Assembly: GCA_965250215.1 (NCBI GenBank)
Contig: CBDFNN010000002.1
Location: 18,750-82,749 of the forward strand
DNA length: 64,000 nucleotides
Direction: 5' to 3'
DNA from: CBDFNN01 sp965250215
Lineage (GTDB): Bacteria > Bacteroidota > Rhodothermia > Rhodothermales > DATKEJ01
Of the stretch, positions 44,201-52,766 are shown piece by piece. The notes under the pieces were generated by a model, which did no database searches, was not told the origin of the DNA, and saw nothing but the letters and a program-made list of their open reading frames with translations. Both the position numbers and the translations under genes were made by a program. Positions within the stretch are counted from its first letter, which is position 1. Each line of letters opens with the position of its first letter.

Positions 44201-47200
44201 AGAGCTACGCTTGGCGGGTTAAAGGCTGCAACAGCAACGGCGCGAATTGCGGCCCGTGGGGTGGACCGTGGGCCTTTACGACAGACAGTGATCCGGCCAT
44301 GGCCGCGCCGACCGTTCCTGAGCCCATAAGTCCTTATAACGGTAACTATGCGACCGCCGTGAATCCTTCGCTCGTCTGGCAGGACAATGGTGCACCGGAG
44401 TATCGCTACCAACTGGCGGATACGCCTTTTGCAGAGACCTCCACCTTGAATCCTCCGGCGGAGTATACAAGCTATTCACCCTCGGCGTCTTCGGGTGTAA
44501 CCCAGCAAGGGGTTACGGCTTATTGGCGGGTCAAAGCCTGCAACGCGTCCGCCTGCAGTGACTGGACCGAAGATTGGGTTTTTGGTACGGAGTACGCCCT
44601 TGTCCAGCCGCCGATCGTCTTATTGAACCCGAGTAACGACGCGGGTGACAGCGGCCAAACGGTCCAGTTTGACTGGAATTATCCGGAAGAAATCAACAAG
44701 GGAGCCCAGCTCTACGATGTCATCCAATTTTACTGGTCGACCGAAGGGGCGTGGATGCCGCAGGGGCAAAATCGGGACACCTGGTACACCAACCCAGATA
44801 CAAGAACGAGTCATACTCTGACCGGACTACAGCAAAACACGCGTTACTGGTGGAAAGTCCGGGCTCGGAATCAATACGATCATACGCGCTGGGATGACTC
44901 CTTTACCTACACCTTTTACACGGGAGGATCAGGCGGATCGTATCCAAGTTATCCATGGCCCGTCTCCCCAGCCGATGAAGCTACGAATGTGGGGACGACA
45001 CCGACCCTCGTCTGGGTCTTAGATGATGGGGGCACATCCCACACCTTTGATCAGGTTAAAATCGAATGGACCAAGATCCCTGGAGGTTTTCACAACGATT
45101 CCGACGAAACCGTTTTCTACGATGCGCCCAATCTAGCGACGAGTCATGTTGTTGGATCTGGGGATGACATTGCGCTCGATTCAAATACCACGTATTACTG
45201 GCGGGTTAGAGCGCATGACAACTGGGTATGGAGCCCGTTCAGCGAAATCTACACTTTTCACACCGGTGCAGCGCCAAGTGGACAGACGGTGACGATATCG
45301 GGAACGGTTACCGATGGAACGAATGCGCTTGAGCTGGCCGAGATCACCTTTGAGGGCACCGGCAACTCGGCCGATCAAGACGCCGCCCACACCAGCAGTT
45401 CTGGATACTACACCCGAGATGTACCGCTCGACTGGGAGGGCATCGTGCGTGCGAGCTATTCGAACAAGGTTCCCAATCCGCTGCAGTACAGCGGTACCTA
45501 TTCAGCGAATACGACCCACAACTTTACGATGGAGGATCCGCCCACTGCGACCCACTATCCTTGGCCGGTCACCCAAGAAGTCGATGGAACAAGCGTGACC
45601 TTTATATGGGATCTCGGTCCGAATCCTCCTTCCCCTGATCGATTCGTCGTCGAGTGGATCTACGACGATAATCAAGATACCTGGGACGGAGATTTTACGG
45701 TAGAAATACAGGAGGTCATCTCATCCTACACCGTTCATGATCTAGATCCGAATACGGATTACCTGTGGCGTATTGATTCAATCTGGGACTCTGATCCGCC
45801 TTCCGACGGATTTGCCTTTAGGACTGGAGACGACGATGGGGGAGGTACGCCTACTTTTTCGTTTAGCGGAATCGTCCAAGACGCCGGAAATAGCAACGCT
45901 CCACTTGGAGACGTTTGGGTCCGTTTTTTCGGGGATCCAGGATTTGAGGACTATTCTGACGATTCAGATACTTCCACTGGCGTCTATGAAATCCCTGCAA
46001 TACAGCTTAACTGGGAGGGAATTCGAAGGGTAGAGCATGCTGGCTATATGTTATATCAAGCGGATGTGGGTCCGGTAAGCCAGAACGAGACTAACCAAAA
46101 TATCGCTCTCACGCCAAACGTAGGGGAGAAGCCCGATCCGCCGACCTTGCACGGACCAGCCAATTTACCGACTACGGCCTTACCGAGACCCGAGACCTTT
46201 ACCTGGGTCAATAACGGATCGGATACCTACCGCTTTTATCTCTCTGAAAATGCCTCCTTTGATCCGGTCTTTGTCCAACCAGGCATTACCTACAACGCGG
46301 CCAATACCCATGTGGAGTATGCGCCGCCCGGAATCGAAATAGGATCTGGTACACACTACTTCTGGAAAGTCGTAGCCTGCGACAATCAGGCTGGATGTTC
46401 CGCAGACAGCGACGTCTGGGAGTTCTTGACGGAAGAAAATGTGGTGCAGCGCTACTACTATTTGAAAGATCACTTAGGAAGTGTCCGTGTCGTGGTCAAT
46501 GACAATAAGGAAGTCAAGGATTACGCCGACTATTATCCCTTTGGCTTGGAAATGCCGGGACGATCCTCCATGTCGGGCAGCAAGGCTCGAGAGAACTACA
46601 CCGGACATGAACTTGATACGGGGACAGGTCTACACTACGCCAATGCTCGCTATTATGACAGTGTCACAGGAAGATGGGGTGTCAGAGATCCCCTCGAGGA
46701 GTTTGCCTCGCCCTACTTGTATGTAGGCAATAACCCGATGGGGTTCACGGATCCGACCGGGATGGTGGCCGACGCAGCTCCCTATTGCGGAAGTGGAGTA
46801 GAAGGCACCTGTGACAGTTTTATTGCTGAGTCACTGCAAAAAATAGGCGCTAGCGATGGAACTTTTTTAGATGACATTACGGATGGTCAACTGGAATCCT
46901 TGTACTGGGGGTATAGAAAAGGCGAGTTAAATCGCGAAACGGTCTTATCATTACTGCGCAATAAAGGTGATCGAGAAAGGTTCAATAATGTGGTAGTTGA
47001 TCAGGCATATATTGAATTTTGGAACACAGGTCTCGCAAAAAGAATCGAGGAGGCGGCCTTATCCGGTGCATCGCTTGCGACTCTTCAACAGTTTGCAGAA
47101 CAGCGCTCAAGCTGGCGACAAGAAGAGCTGTCGAAATTTTTAAAAAGCACCGGTGGGGGAATTGCCATTTCCTTGGAGCTTGCAATTCCAGTGCAGTCGG

Positions 47201-47490
47201 CGCGATCTGCTGTTAACTATGCTTCGCGCTGGGTAAGAGGATCAGCCGGTTCATCAGGGCGAACGGCTGCAAAAACCATGATTGAAAGAATTGCCATGCG
47301 CGAAATCCAAAAGAACCCCGAATGGGGAACGAAAATTCTTTCGAACTTGGGAGATCCCCGCTGGAAAGGGTGGAATAAATACGAATTTGTACTTAAATCA
47401 AAAGAAGGACATAAGGCTGTTGTCCACTTCAATGGTCGTGAATTGAATGGAATCATTGTGCACGCTGATGATTTCAAGTTCAAATATTAA
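41263..47490 (+). CDS. exported multidomain protein with fibronectin-like repeats, RHS core and C-terminal toxin
   Basis: From ATG 41263 a 2075-aa protein. It has a signal peptide (FFRLFFIVLALGGGFSTSVF), then about ten fibronectin-like repeats (pattern YYWRVRACN..CSAWS..W.FTT), a carboxypeptidase-regulatory-like segment (WEGIRRVEHAGYMLYQ), an RHS core (YYYLKDHLGSVRV, YPFGLEMPGR, GLHYANARYYDSVTGRWGVR, DP..LYVGNNPMGFTDPTG), a pretoxin region, and a variable tip after KIGASDG. The tip ends ..WNKYEFVLKSKEGHKAVVHF, which looks like a BECR-type RNase but is not a firm assignment. The immunity gene follows 17 nt later. Frames upstream of 41263 overlap the shell gene and are rejected. Confidence 0.78.
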   Translation: MKTMSFFRLFFIVLALGGGFSTSVFAQEILFSLDITEEPVGVGDEVLVRIFDSEQMGGFTYLYPDTVADFSSQVLFAQSMIGENIVFSFGIYRPGEGKVYWEESNQRSTVVPDSGMVTTLPGYVLGELDPGHTVSSSAAASRPSAQESKTQTEVNPKGGETSSSSLGGPFATGVYLPMPDLLAPSNPAFEVPIDPVLDWQFAGTTGNYQYDYQIGNDLPGNVAKSAPVVVVTNTEADLKNSPLLEEEKYYWRVRACDVGTQLLCSPWTEMWQFTTDYDLQEDGNIDLLSPQDGEELGTTTPIFTWDLSGNYQNQGDIFFYVCDASTASTACLATEALFTVDPETVGSNDRESMALPVTGLDSLSDHSSYYWRIERNKNGVIDPGSVGYFSIETAGPGIPEVPGLAYPSANEALISLTPILSWGSVENAAYYEYQHGLYTETLTETSPAPINVGSNVNTSDPGNAPTSLDYSTSYRWRVRACNLGVCSAWSTPRVFTTLYPPVSITYPVYGAGVQATTLEVGWTYDSNLGGPYEEFAVEWSSGKLSSPEGRIEYIPGSELQTVLSQLPASSDINWHVQGRGGGVWQAFSNDDSFLTGAGHGPIGLVTPDGSVEIEPSYPAPPTFDWDDGTGGYQQYQVRVGLANGDRNEWQTFSVFNGTTTSFTWTPLANETDYGWQVRGMIGGLWEAWTDPLDFTTVDDPGPPSMITLDHPRDGTTVYTEYPQFSWLLDQDYDEVVLYLCQAGTCSETTADYTSTGLSGTSTQHTLPVQAAPLLDTTSYTWLVRGRLDVTWSNSAVFGFTTDVQGDGGQTNPPPDPTFITQPFEYDSGNPHYVETNVALVWQPAETATTYQVHVDSDPNWTGPILVINQDWIQPDDLLANTDYYARVKACNNGGCSAWSVTRHFKTKTYTDPAPAAPLLIAPQDLLTGTSTHVLLQWTPGVGTVPGSYVYQVVAGSSFQGASSLFVQTTSGASAALLYSQSYAWRVKGCNSNGANCGPWGGPWAFTTDSDPAMAAPTVPEPISPYNGNYATAVNPSLVWQDNGAPEYRYQLADTPFAETSTLNPPAEYTSYSPSASSGVTQQGVTAYWRVKACNASACSDWTEDWVFGTEYALVQPPIVLLNPSNDAGDSGQTVQFDWNYPEEINKGAQLYDVIQFYWSTEGAWMPQGQNRDTWYTNPDTRTSHTLTGLQQNTRYWWKVRARNQYDHTRWDDSFTYTFYTGGSGGSYPSYPWPVSPADEATNVGTTPTLVWVLDDGGTSHTFDQVKIEWTKIPGGFHNDSDETVFYDAPNLATSHVVGSGDDIALDSNTTYYWRVRAHDNWVWSPFSEIYTFHTGAAPSGQTVTISGTVTDGTNALELAEITFEGTGNSADQDAAHTSSSGYYTRDVPLDWEGIVRASYSNKVPNPLQYSGTYSANTTHNFTMEDPPTATHYPWPVTQEVDGTSVTFIWDLGPNPPSPDRFVVEWIYDDNQDTWDGDFTVEIQEVISSYTVHDLDPNTDYLWRIDSIWDSDPPSDGFAFRTGDDDGGGTPTFSFSGIVQDAGNSNAPLGDVWVRFFGDPGFEDYSDDSDTSTGVYEIPAIQLNWEGIRRVEHAGYMLYQADVGPVSQNETNQNIALTPNVGEKPDPPTLHGPANLPTTALPRPETFTWVNNGSDTYRFYLSENASFDPVFVQPGITYNAANTHVEYAPPGIEIGSGTHYFWKVVACDNQAGCSADSDVWEFLTEENVVQRYYYLKDHLGSVRVVVNDNKEVKDYADYYPFGLEMPGRSSMSGSKARENYTGHELDTGTGLHYANARYYDSVTGRWGVRDPLEEFASPYLYVGNNPMGFTDPTGMVADAAPYCGSGVEGTCDSFIAESLQKIGASDGTFLDDITDGQLESLYWGYRKGELNRETVLSLLRNKGDRERFNNVVVDQAYIEFWNTGLAKRIEEAALSGASLATLQQFAEQRSSWRQEELSKFLKSTGGGIAISLELAIPVQSARSAVNYASRWVRGSAGSSGRTAAKTMIERIAMREIQKNPEWGTKILSNLGDPRWKGWNKYEFVLKSKEGHKAVVHFNGRELNGIIVHADDFKFKY

Positions 47491-47507
47491 TCAAGTAATT
47501 AGATCTA

Positions 47508-48089
47508 ATGAAAGTTAAGTGTATCTCAAATAATGGAGCGAGTCTCGTGGACTGGGAGTACACACCAGTCCGACGCGACAAGTTTGGAAGGTTCAATTCA
47601 ACCTATCACACAGAATTTGGTGGTGTCACAGTAGGCGAGGAGTATTTGGTTGCAGCAATGATATATTTCCAAGAATACATCGCTTATTTGGTTGACGAGG
47701 ATGATCTAGTAGTTGCATATCCGTGCCAACTATTTACTTCGATTGATGAAAGGGTTTCAAGAAAGTGGAAGTTTAGATTGGTCGATTTGAAGGAAGAGGT
47801 CTATCCTTTTGTGCAAGCGATTTGGGGATATCCAGAATTATGTGATGACAAAAACACATACGAGGATTTGATTGTAGAGAAGACGCAAGATTCTTTGCTA
47901 ACTTATTTTAAAAGAAAAACAGAAATGCTGGTTGAGTTTCCTGATTCAAGGCTTGACTCTGCTAAAGTCGTAGACGGAGCCTGGATTTCTTGCCCGGTTT
48001 GTGATGACGTCTGGGAAATGAATCGTCTTAGTGGTATGACTCAATGCACAAACGGACATTACTCCAACAATCCGCTCTGGGTCGGTTGA
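47508..48089 (+). CDS. candidate immunity protein for the RHS tip
   Basis: A 193-aa soluble protein (MKVKCISNNGASLVDWEYTP onward) starting 17 nt after the toxin-bearing gene, on the same strand. The C-terminus has a Cys4-like ribbon (ISCPVCDDVW then MTQCTNGHYS). Placement directly after a polymorphic toxin tip is the main reason for calling it an immunity protein. No family recognised. Confidence 0.55.
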   Translation: MKVKCISNNGASLVDWEYTPVRRDKFGRFNSTYHTEFGGVTVGEEYLVAAMIYFQEYIAYLVDEDDLVVAYPCQLFTSIDERVSRKWKFRLVDLKEEVYPFVQAIWGYPELCDDKNTYEDLIVEKTQDSLLTYFKRKTEMLVEFPDSRLDSAKVVDGAWISCPVCDDVWEMNRLSGMTQCTNGHYSNNPLWVG

Positions 48090-48181
48090 CGCAAATTTTC
48101 TACCGATTACGGTAAAAATCTCTGAGATTCAATAAACATGAACTTTCTGTTGGTCCAATGCCCATTCACAACGGCTGCGGT

Positions 48182-48343
48182 TCATTTCTTACCTTTCCGC
48201 ATTTCTACATAGTTGTCGTAGTCCGCTCCAAGGCGTTCTTTCAACCTTGATTTGTTCTTTCGTCGTTCCCGGATTTCTTGAATTGCTATTGATACTCCAG
48301 CAGCTGCTAGTAAGGCAAGAATTAGGGAAATAATACTGAGCAT
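48182..48343 (-). CDS. small membrane protein with charged tail (53 aa)
   Basis: A 53-aa ATG frame: one transmembrane helix (MLSIISLILALLAAAGVSIA) then a highly basic segment (RERRKNKSRLKERLGADYDN) ending VEMRKGKK. It converges with the immunity gene. A copy of its last quarter and downstream sequence recurs at 51905-52015 after the second immunity gene, with the stop TGA changed to TGG. That repeat shows this small gene travels with the toxin cassettes. Confidence 0.5.
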   Translation of the reverse strand: MLSIISLILALLAAAGVSIAIQEIRERRKNKSRLKERLGADYDNYVEMRKGKK

Positions 48344-48426
48344 TGTTTCAGAGTTTTAAATGTTTGGCTCTGTTCTAAGATGAGGTCTGGCAACTAACTG
48401 TGTAAAATCCTTTAGCGGTCAAAATG

Positions 48427-48475
48427 GGTTTTTTTGCCCAACGCCCCGAAAAGGCATATTCCAGCGCTTGTCGTT
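48427..48475. repeat. short repeat TTTGCCCAACGCC (copy 1 of 3)
   Basis: TTTTTTGCCCAACGCCCCGAA and the adjacent CATTCCAG-GCTTGTCGTTTCAG are repeated near 55764-55812. A shorter relative, TTTTTTACCCAACGTCCCGAA, is at 51853-51874. All three sit next to cassette edges or recombinase remnants. Confidence 0.55.
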
Positions 48476-48485
48476 TCAGAGATAC

Positions 48486-49058
48486 TTACACCTGAATACG
48501 CTCAATCTCAGATCGCTCAATCTCCTCTGAAGCGTGATTATAACTATCCGTAGTCCTCGGGTCAGCGTGGCCAGCCATTCTCTGAGCCGCTGAGAGCTCA
48601 CCGTTGTTGGTCATAAAATTGGTTATGCCAGAGGCTCTGGCCGAGTGGTTCGAGAACTTTTCAAACCCAGCTTTCTTGGCTCTTCTCTTTATGGCTCGCA
48701 GGGCCGTAGTCCGGTTGAGCGGTCGATCTGTTATTTCACGGGAGGGGGAGAGAGCCCGGAAGAGGGGAGAGCTTCTTTCTTCTCTGTGGCCACCAGCATC
48801 GATGTACCCATCGAGATACTCTTGGGCTTTGTGGTGGGCGGGCACTTCGTGTACGCGGCCGCCTTTCTCTCTGAATCTGAACCACCAATTCTTAGGACTC
48901 TTGGCGTAGTAATCCGAAACCTTCATTTCGGTCACGGCGCTTACCCGGGCGAAAGAATAGAACATGACGCCCAGGAGAGCCTTGTCTCGAAGTCCTTGCA
49001 GGCTTGACGTGTCAATCGAATCAAAAAGAAGGCGTGGGTTCTTTCTCCCACAGGAGAT
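48486..49058 (-). pseudogene. truncated tyrosine recombinase (C-terminal catalytic half)
   Basis: The open frame (RLLFDSIDTSSLQGLRDKAL then MFYSFARVSAV, HSARASGIT, GHADPRTTDSYNHA) has Arg, HxxR, His and Tyr of the catalytic set. The N-terminal arm is missing: in frame, a TGA at 49059-49061 stops it, and the DNA beyond encodes a BlaI fragment in another frame. An ATG at 48965 could still produce the catalytic half. The last 75 codons recur at 55820-56020. Confidence 0.72.
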
Positions 49059-49101
49059 TCATGATCGCGAGTTCGGAATTTGCTAGAAGTTTCTGCATCA
49101 T
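49021..49101 (-). pseudogene. BlaI/CopY repressor N-terminal remnant
   Basis: A 26-aa frame, MMQKLLANSELAIMNLLWEK then EPTPSF and a stop, resembles the N-terminal helix of BlaI/MecI/CopY winged-helix repressors (SELEIM..LWEK). It is broken by fusion to the recombinase fragment. The palindrome 49122-49140 lies just upstream of its start, where an autoregulatory operator would be. Confidence 0.55.
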
Positions 49102-49121
49102 GTTTTAGGCTACTTTAAGGT

Positions 49122-49140
49122 CTACGACATCATGTCGTAG
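49122..49140. promoter_or_regulatory. 19-bp palindrome, candidate BlaI-type operator
   Basis: CTACGACAT and ATGTCGTAG form a perfect dyad around one C. BlaI-family operators have TAC(A/G)ACA..TGT(C/T)GTA dyads. It sits 20 nt before the truncated repressor ORF. Confidence 0.5.
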
Positions 49141-49234
49141 AATCCAAACATAATCATTCTAGCATATCATTTTATCCGAGACTCAGTAAATGTGCCCCTT
49201 CCATATTCCGATAATAATAACTTATTCGAAGATG

Positions 49235-49253
49235 AGAGTGTTTTCAACACTCT
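49235..49253. promoter_or_regulatory. hairpin in intergenic region
   Basis: AGAGTGTT and AACACTCT form a perfect 8-bp hairpin with a TTC loop. There is no T-run. The other bases of 49141-49487 show nothing else. Confidence 0.4.
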
Positions 49254-49487
49254 AATCAACGACTACCAAAGGCCAAACAATCGAACAATCAACCTGTTTT
49301 GTCCGCTTAGTTGAAGAAACTAGTGACCTGCAATAAAATAGTCTGTTCGCATCGAAAGGTATCAATGGTAGAGGCCCCTTGGGTTGTCGACGACTATGCT
49401 ACTAGTTATCCTTGTCCCATACTAAGCCGCTAGGCGGTAAGAGACGATATCTTTGTCAAATAGCACTACCACGAGATCTTCGCAAAA

Positions 49488-50108
49488 ATGGACAGTTCAC
49501 AATCTTCTCCCATCCGGGGCCCAGCAGCACAACTGGGCGGTGTATATCGAGATCTGCTTGACTGGAGTCTATCGCTTCCAAGGTGGCAACAGGAACTGCT
49601 TCGTCGAGTCGTATCCCAAAGTGGGATTAGTAGTGAGGAAATTGAGGAACTTGCTGTCGCCTGCATCGCAGAAGCTGAGCAGCAGCCATCTCCGTATCAC
49701 ACCTTTTCCGATGTAGACCTGCCAACGACGGTTGCAAATTCGGCACCGAGTCAATTGCTTAGCCTCGATGACCTTCACGACGTAAATGCACTGCTGTCTG
49801 GACAGAGTTTGTCGTTCGGTTCGCAGCTCACCGTTGTCTATGGCGACAACGCGTCTGGAAAATCAGGCTATGCCCGTGTACTAAAGAAGGTCTACAGAGC
49901 ACGAGTGGTTGAAGATATTCTCGCCGACTTGGGGTCTGAAAAACCATCCATCAATCCTGCACGTGCAAAGTTTATGATTAAGGATTCGGCTGGAATTGTG
50001 ACTCAGGTCGATTGGGAAGATGGGACTCCACTTTCTAATGTCGGGCGGTTTTCCGTTTTAGATAGCAAGTGCTCTCAGACCTATATGCGGAGGGAATTCG
50101 AAGGGTAG
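49488..50108 (+). pseudogene. N-terminal remnant of an AAA_13 (RloC/PrrC-like) ATPase
   Basis: The 206-aa frame carries a Walker A (VVYGDNASGKSGYARVLKK) as in AAA_13 proteins, a family including RNA- or DNA-targeting phage-defence ATPases of 600-900 aa. The frame is broken off at 50092, where RHS-core DNA begins, and stops at REFEG. Only the N-terminus is left, so it is not functional. Some defence function is likely for the intact ancestor but is not proven here. Confidence 0.65.
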
Positions 50109-51631
50109 AGCATGCTGGCTATATGTTGTATCAAGCGGATGTGGGTCCGGTAAGCCAGAACGAGACTAACCAAAATATCGCTCTCACGCCAAACGTAGGG
50201 GAGAAGCCCGATCCGCCGACCTTGCACGGACCAGCCAATTTACCGACTACGGCCTTACCGAGACCCGAGACCTTTACCTGGGTCGACAACGGATCGGATA
50301 CCTACCGGTTCTATCTCGCCGATAACCCCAATTTTGATCCGGTCTTTGTCCAATCGGGCATTACCTACAATTCGGCCAATACCCATGTGGAGTATGCGCC
50401 GCCCGGAATCGAAATAGGATCTGGTACACACTACTTCTGGAAAGTCGTAGCCTGCGACAATCAGGCTGGATGTTCCGCAGACAGCAACGTCTGGGAGTTC
50501 TTGACGGAAGAAAATGTGGTGCAGCGCTACTACTATTTGAAAGATCACTTAGGAAGTGTCCGTGTCGTGGTCAATGACAATAAGGAAGTCAAGGATTACG
50601 CCGACTATTATCCCTTTGGCTTGGAAATGCCGGGACGATCCTCCATGTCGGGCAGCAAGGCTCGAGAGAACTACACCGGACATGAACTTGATACGGGGAC
50701 AGGTCTACACTACGCCAATGCTCGCTATTATGACAGTGTCACAGGAAGATGGGGTGTCAGAGATCCCCTCGAGGAGTTTGCCTCGCCCTACTTGTATGTA
50801 GGCAATAACCCGATGGGGTTCACGGATCCGACCGGGATGGTGGCCGACGCAGCTCCCTATTGCGGAAGTGGAGTAGAAGGCACCTGTGACAGTTTTATTG
50901 CTGAGTCACTGCAAAAAATAGGCGCTAGCGATGGAAGTTTTCTTTCAGACGACAAGGGATGGTTGGAGAGTATTTACTGGGCTTATCGAACAGGAAAACT
51001 CAGTATTGAAAATGTAGAGTATAGTCTGAATGCCGGTCAAACTCGTAGACTAAATCAAATAATTCTTGACCAAGCATATTTAGAATTCTGGAACAAGGGA
51101 CTTGCGAAGGAAATTGAGAAGGCTGTTCATTCTGGTGCAAACTTGGTAGACCTAGAACAAATCTCACAAATGAGAGAAAGGGAGGTAGCTACCATGAAAA
51201 GCCTTGGTTTAATTGCGGCTGGTGAAGCGATTTCAATGAGTTTGATGCTATTGGTACCAATTGGGCCTACGACAAGAGCGTCAAGATCAGTTTTTTCTGG
51301 ATTTACATCAGGAAGCTCATCTACTGTTAGTGTAGGTACCCTTTTAAAAGCTGCTTCGGAACCATCTAAAGGAAAATTGACAGCAGTTGGTAGAGCCCTT
51401 CAGAAACATGGCAGCAGACAAGGAAGTAAATACCCTTCGGTCAAAGGAAATCCGGAAGCAATCAACAGACAAGGGATGGAGGTGCTAAGAAACATCCTAG
51501 AAAATCCATACGTTGGACGGACGTCCAGACACCATGCAAGATTTGGGCACATTTTGGAGTACAAGATTCCTGGGGGGCAGGGCGCGAGATTTTCAAAAGA
51601 CGGTAAAAATTTAATAGGGTTTATCGAATGA
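50092..51631 (+). CDS. orphan RHS core plus second toxin tip
   Basis: Bases 50092-50936 repeat 46018-46860 of the giant RHS gene almost exactly, including the core (DHLGSVR to FTDPTG) and KIGASDG. After that the tip differs: a related pretoxin region, then KLTAVGRALQKHGSRQGS..., ending GARFSKDGKNLIGFIE, a pattern seen in BECR-type RNase tips of contact-dependent systems (tentative). It has no signal peptide and no promoter of its own; the open frame starts at GTG 50069 in the ATPase remnant. It is best read as a silent donor for tip exchange. Confidence 0.75.
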
Positions 51632-51876
51632 AAAAAAACACCTCAGAGATTGAAATAATATTATCCAGTGTATATGACCGCGAGAACTTAGTTTCGGAGA
51701 TTTGGATTGACAATCAGATGGTAGCGGAGCTCAATACTGAAAATGGGGATCTGGAAATCACTTTGTATCAGCATAAGGAGATATGCATGAAATACACCGA
51801 TCTGATGGATGGCTTCTACGCTGCGAGGGAAAAGCTTGAAGGCAATACGGGTTTTTTTACCCAACGTCCCGAATAG
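51628..51876 (+). CDS. candidate immunity protein for the orphan tip
   Basis: An 82-aa acidic protein, MKKNTSEIEIILSSVYDREN onward. Its ATG overlaps the tip's stop (ATGA at 51628-51631), so they are translationally coupled, as is usual for toxin/immunity pairs. No family recognised. The last residues are shared with a repeat at 51853-51874 (TTTTTTACCCAACG) so the gene may have a shifted 3' end. Confidence 0.55.
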   Translation: MKKNTSEIEIILSSVYDRENLVSEIWIDNQMVAELNTENGDLEITLYQHKEICMKYTDLMDGFYAAREKLEGNTGFFTQRPE

Positions 51877-51904
51877 GTATAATCCATGCATTCACAGCAA
51901 GCTT

Positions 51905-52015
51905 GCAGAGATCAATGAGCAGGAACTTTCTATAGGTCCAATACCCATACACAACGGCTGCAGTCCATTTCTTACCTTTGAGCATTTCTACATAGTTGTC
52001 GTAGTCCGCACATGA
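51905..52015 (-). pseudogene. repeated remnant of the small membrane protein gene
   Basis: This 110-nt stretch matches 48120-48230 (ADYDNYVEM.KGKK and following bases). The stop is lost (TGA to TGG), so the frame reads on into anti-sense of the immunity gene's end. It shows the cassette's right flank was duplicated. Confidence 0.6.
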
Positions 52016-52094
52016 ATCTTCGGAATGAGGAGTTACAAGGCTTAGAGTCATTTAAGACTCATGAGAGGTGGCATAAAGTGCGACATTTGGCAAA

Positions 52095-52295
52095 GATGGC
52101 ATAGGAAGATCGTCCGTTCTGCTCTACCCAATTCCATCAATGCCCTGTAAAGAGGATGTTGTACACCTCCTTTTCGAGTAAAGCGGCGAAGAATGGTTTC
52201 TGTGTCTGCCGTGCCGATCCGGAGCGCGGTAGCGTACTTGACCAATCATCGTACTGCTGTTCAATCAGATCCCAACGTATTGGCCGTGTTAGTGT
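52095..52295 (-). pseudogene. Tn3-family transposase fragment
   Basis: It encodes TRPIRWDLIEQQYD, then after a one-base deletion LVKYATALRIGTADT.TILRRF and GGVQHPLYRAL.ELG.AERT. This matches TnpA of the full copy (56174-59068) around 58517-58730. It is degenerate. Confidence 0.75.
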
Positions 52296-52428
52296 CAATG
52301 AATTGATGATCGCTTCGGGCCACGCCACGGCCTATACCGTCTTTCCCTTCGGAAAATCACAACGGTTTATCCAACTCGATCGAGATGCTAGACGAATGAA
52401 ATTGGGCCTTTGGGATACTATCAATTGA
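52294..52428 (+). pseudogene. thermonuclease-like (SNase) C-terminal remnant
   Basis: The frame VNELMIASGHATAYTVFPFG then RFIQLDRDARRMKLGLWDTI resembles the C-terminus of staphylococcal-nuclease homologues (FL..E..AR....GLW). The N-terminus is lost at the junction with the transposase scrap. 52429-52620 shows nothing further. Confidence 0.5.
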
Positions 52429-52663
52429 TCTTCTGTATGTGCCGGTGTAGGTCGGCACAGTTATGGCATTCTCAATGTTAATCGTTTTCACCTTCGTACA
52501 TATCAGTGCCAGGACGTTTCCTGCGCAAATATCCCTAGTATGTTCGTCACCTCGTCATATCTGATCGATCACCACACATCATATACCCATCGATGTAGAT
52601 AGGTGTCGCCTTTCGGTCTGTCTTTAGAACAATGCAGTAATCCTAGGTCAAGGTAGCGTTGCG

Positions 52664-52710
52664 ATTGAAAGGGCTTACGTGTATTCGCGTGGCCGCTCAC
52701 CCTTGTCAAT
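52664..52710 (+). repeat. copy B of three-copy inverted-repeat element
   Basis: ATTGAAAGGG and CCCTTGTCAAT arms around GCTTACGTGTATTCGCGTG; compare 1973-2018. The downstream box CGCATTGTTTAACTAAAA (52739-52756) is also shared with copy A and lies 11 nt before the start at 52767. Confidence 0.8.
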
Positions 52711-52766
52711 CTCGCTCCCTTTCCCTGTGGCTAGGTTTCGCATTGTTTAACTAAAACCAGACTTTC

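Noticed and set aside
48427..48440. GCCCAAC near a tyrosine recombinase, suggesting an integron attC site
   Set aside because: No matching GTTRRRY partner with attC-like spacing was found, and the recombinase fragment lacks a recognisable IntI-specific feature.
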